Assembly (NCBI GenBank): GCA_035526435.1
Contig: DATLCI010000029.1
Coordinates: forward strand, 1-32,204
Reading direction: 5' to 3'
From: DATLCI01 sp035526435
GTDB taxonomy: Bacteria; Acidobacteriota; Terriglobia; Terriglobales; Acidobacteriaceae
Length of the DNA: 32,204 nt
The translations under genes were made by a program, and so were the position numbers. The notes beneath the pieces are model-generated. The model did no database searches and was not told where the DNA came from. It saw only the letters and a list, made by a program, of their open reading frames with translations. Shown here piece after piece: positions 31,079-32,204 of this stretch. Position 1 is the first letter of the stretch; each line of letters opens with the position of its first letter.

Positions 31079-32204
31079 TTACGGTTTCGCCACGCTATTG
31101 CGCAGCACGATCGGGACTTGCTCCACGATCTCTATCTGGAATCCTTCCAGCGCGGCCACCTTCCGCGGATGGTTCGTCAGCAGCCGGATCCGATGCAGGT
31201 TCAAGTCGCTCAATATCTGCGCGCCAATGCCGATATCCCGTTGCGTCTTGCGCTGATGGTTCGGATGGTTCGGCTCCCGCACATCGCGATGGAACGCCAG
31301 CACCGGCTTGTCGTCCACCTGCTCCACCGAAAATCCTTTGCCCGTCTGGTGCAGATAGATCAGCGCGCCCCGCCCCTCTTCCGCTATCAGCCGCAGCGAC
31401 TTATCGATCACCTCATGACAATCGCACCACGTCGCTTCAAAGATGTCGCCCACCAGGCAGTGCGAATGCATGCGCACCAGCGTCGGATGATTGTCCGCCG
31501 TCGCCGGATCGCCCTTGCCCACCTCGCCTTTCACCAGCGCCACATGCGACTCGCCATCCAACTGGCTCTCATACGCGATCATCCGGAAATCGCCATAGCG
31601 CGTCGGCAGCATCGCCTCGCCCACGCGTTGCACAAACCGCTCATGCTGCATCCGGTAGCGGATCAGCTCGGCCACCGTCAGCATCTTCAATCCATGTTCA
31701 CTGCAGAATCGGACCAGGTCGGGCACGCGGCTCATGGTGCCGTCTTCGTTCATGATCTCGCAGATCACTCCCGCCGGGACCATCCCTGCCAGCCGCGCCA
31801 GGTCTACACTCGCCTCGGTCTGGCCCGCGCGCACCAGCACCCCGCCTTTTTTCGCCCGTAGCGGAAACGTATGTCCCGGACGCACCACATCGCCCGCCCG
31901 CGACTTCGGATCGATCAGCACCTGGATCGTCCGCGCCCGGTCATATGCCGATATCCCCGTGGTCACGCCCTCGCGCGCCTCCACGCTCTCGCAAAACGCC
32001 GTCCCATACGGAGACGAATTCTCCGCCGTCGGCGTCATCAGCCCAATGCGCAAGTGGTCCAGGCGCTCGCCCGTCATCGCCACGCAGATCAGCCCGCGCC
32101 CGAACTTGGCCATAAAGTTGATGGCCTCCGGCGTCACCTTCTCCGCCGCCAGCGTCAGGTCGCCTTCATTCTCGCGGTCTTCGTCGTCCACCACCACGAT
32201 CATC
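31079..32204 (-). CDS. ribBA: Bifunctional RibBA (DHBP synthase / GTP cyclohydrolase II-like), 5' end missing
   Basis: A minus-strand frame open to the right edge; 374 residues are visible from an internal Met, with perhaps 20-30 N-terminal residues outside. The RibB domain (visible residues 1-190) has VVVDDEDRENEGDL, GVTTGISAYDRARTI, VRPGHTFPL and PAGVICEIMNEDGTMSRVPDL; it makes the four-carbon riboflavin precursor from ribulose 5-phosphate. The RibA-like domain (about 200-374) has zinc cysteines 249, 260 and 262 in HSHCLVGDIFEATWCDC, and RLLTNHPRKV. Departures from consensus are GQTEA instead of GHTEA, LHQTGKGFS instead of RQEGRGIGL, and TQRD instead of DxRD. The GTP cyclohydrolase activity may thus be altered or lost. 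The gene converges on the transglutaminase-like gene with a 15-base gap. Confidence 0.88.
   Translation of the reverse strand, partial: MIVVVDDEDRENEGDLTLAAEKVTPEAINFMAKFGRGLICVAMTGERLDHLRIGLMTPTAENSSPYGTAFCESVEAREGVTTGISAYDRARTIQVLIDPKSRAGDVVRPGHTFPLRAKKGGVLVRAGQTEASVDLARLAGMVPAGVICEIMNEDGTMSRVPDLVRFCSEHGLKMLTVAELIRYRMQHERFVQRVGEAMLPTRYGDFRMIAYESQLDGESHVALVKGEVGKGDPATADNHPTLVRMHSHCLVGDIFEATWCDCHEVIDKSLRLIAEEGRGALIYLHQTGKGFSVEQVDDKPVLAFHRDVREPNHPNHQRKTQRDIGIGAQILSDLNLHRIRLLTNHPRKVAALEGFQIEIVEQVPIVLRNSVAKP

Overview
The window looks like ordinary core chromosome of a fairly GC-rich, Gram-negative, probably Acidobacteriota (Terriglobia-like) bacterium. The main clues are the type IVa pilus machinery with an outer-membrane secretin, DUF4097 and LolA-like exported proteins, DXP-pathway genes clustered with rseP, and the general protein flavour. 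The taxonomic call is an inference from gene content only. I see no tRNA, rRNA, CRISPR array, insertion sequence or prophage.

Layout, left to right. (1) 1-3886, plus strand: the 3' end of dxr, rseP with an intrinsic terminator, a stand-alone response-regulator receiver, a translationally overlapping degenerate receiver, and ispG. The two isoprenoid (MEP pathway) genes thus bracket a site-2 protease and a signalling pair. (2) 3939-6448: a 42-residue membrane peptide (minus), a compact minus-strand operon (XRE-family regulator, 95-residue membrane protein, secreted CAP-domain protein) and a divergent small membrane protein. The divergent promoters share a perfect 17-bp palindrome. (3) 6483-9762: a DppC-like permease facing a DppB-like permease, the latter 2 bases downstream of a CBS-domain CorC/CNNM-type membrane protein. 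(4) 10017-13155, plus strand: a HlyD/MacA-like adaptor, a LolA-like exported protein and a repeat-rich DUF4097 protein, closed by a strong bidirectional terminator.

(5) 13228-16228, minus strand: a K+ channel with an RCK domain, bifunctional NAD(P)HX repair enzyme (nnr) and tsaE, all overlapping at start/stop codons. (6) 16303-19444: two tandem APC-family amino-acid permeases. (7) 19492-23479, minus strand: M24 aminopeptidase, accB, accC, a cupin and thiE, tightly packed. (8) 23571-29406, minus strand: an excisionase-type HTH protein followed by pilM, pilN, pilO, pilP and pilQ, behind a near-consensus sigma-70 promoter. (9) 29837-31063, plus strand: a membrane-anchored protein with a transglutaminase-like Cys/His/Asp signature, then the truncated ribBA gene running off the right edge on the minus strand.

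No unmistakable new system is visible. The best candidates for something undescribed are the CAP-protein operon with its shared operator, the receiver/pseudo-receiver pair in the dxr-rseP-ispG cluster, the unannotated 42-aa peptide, the membrane-anchored transglutaminase-like protein, and a RibBA whose two active sites both depart from the classical residues.
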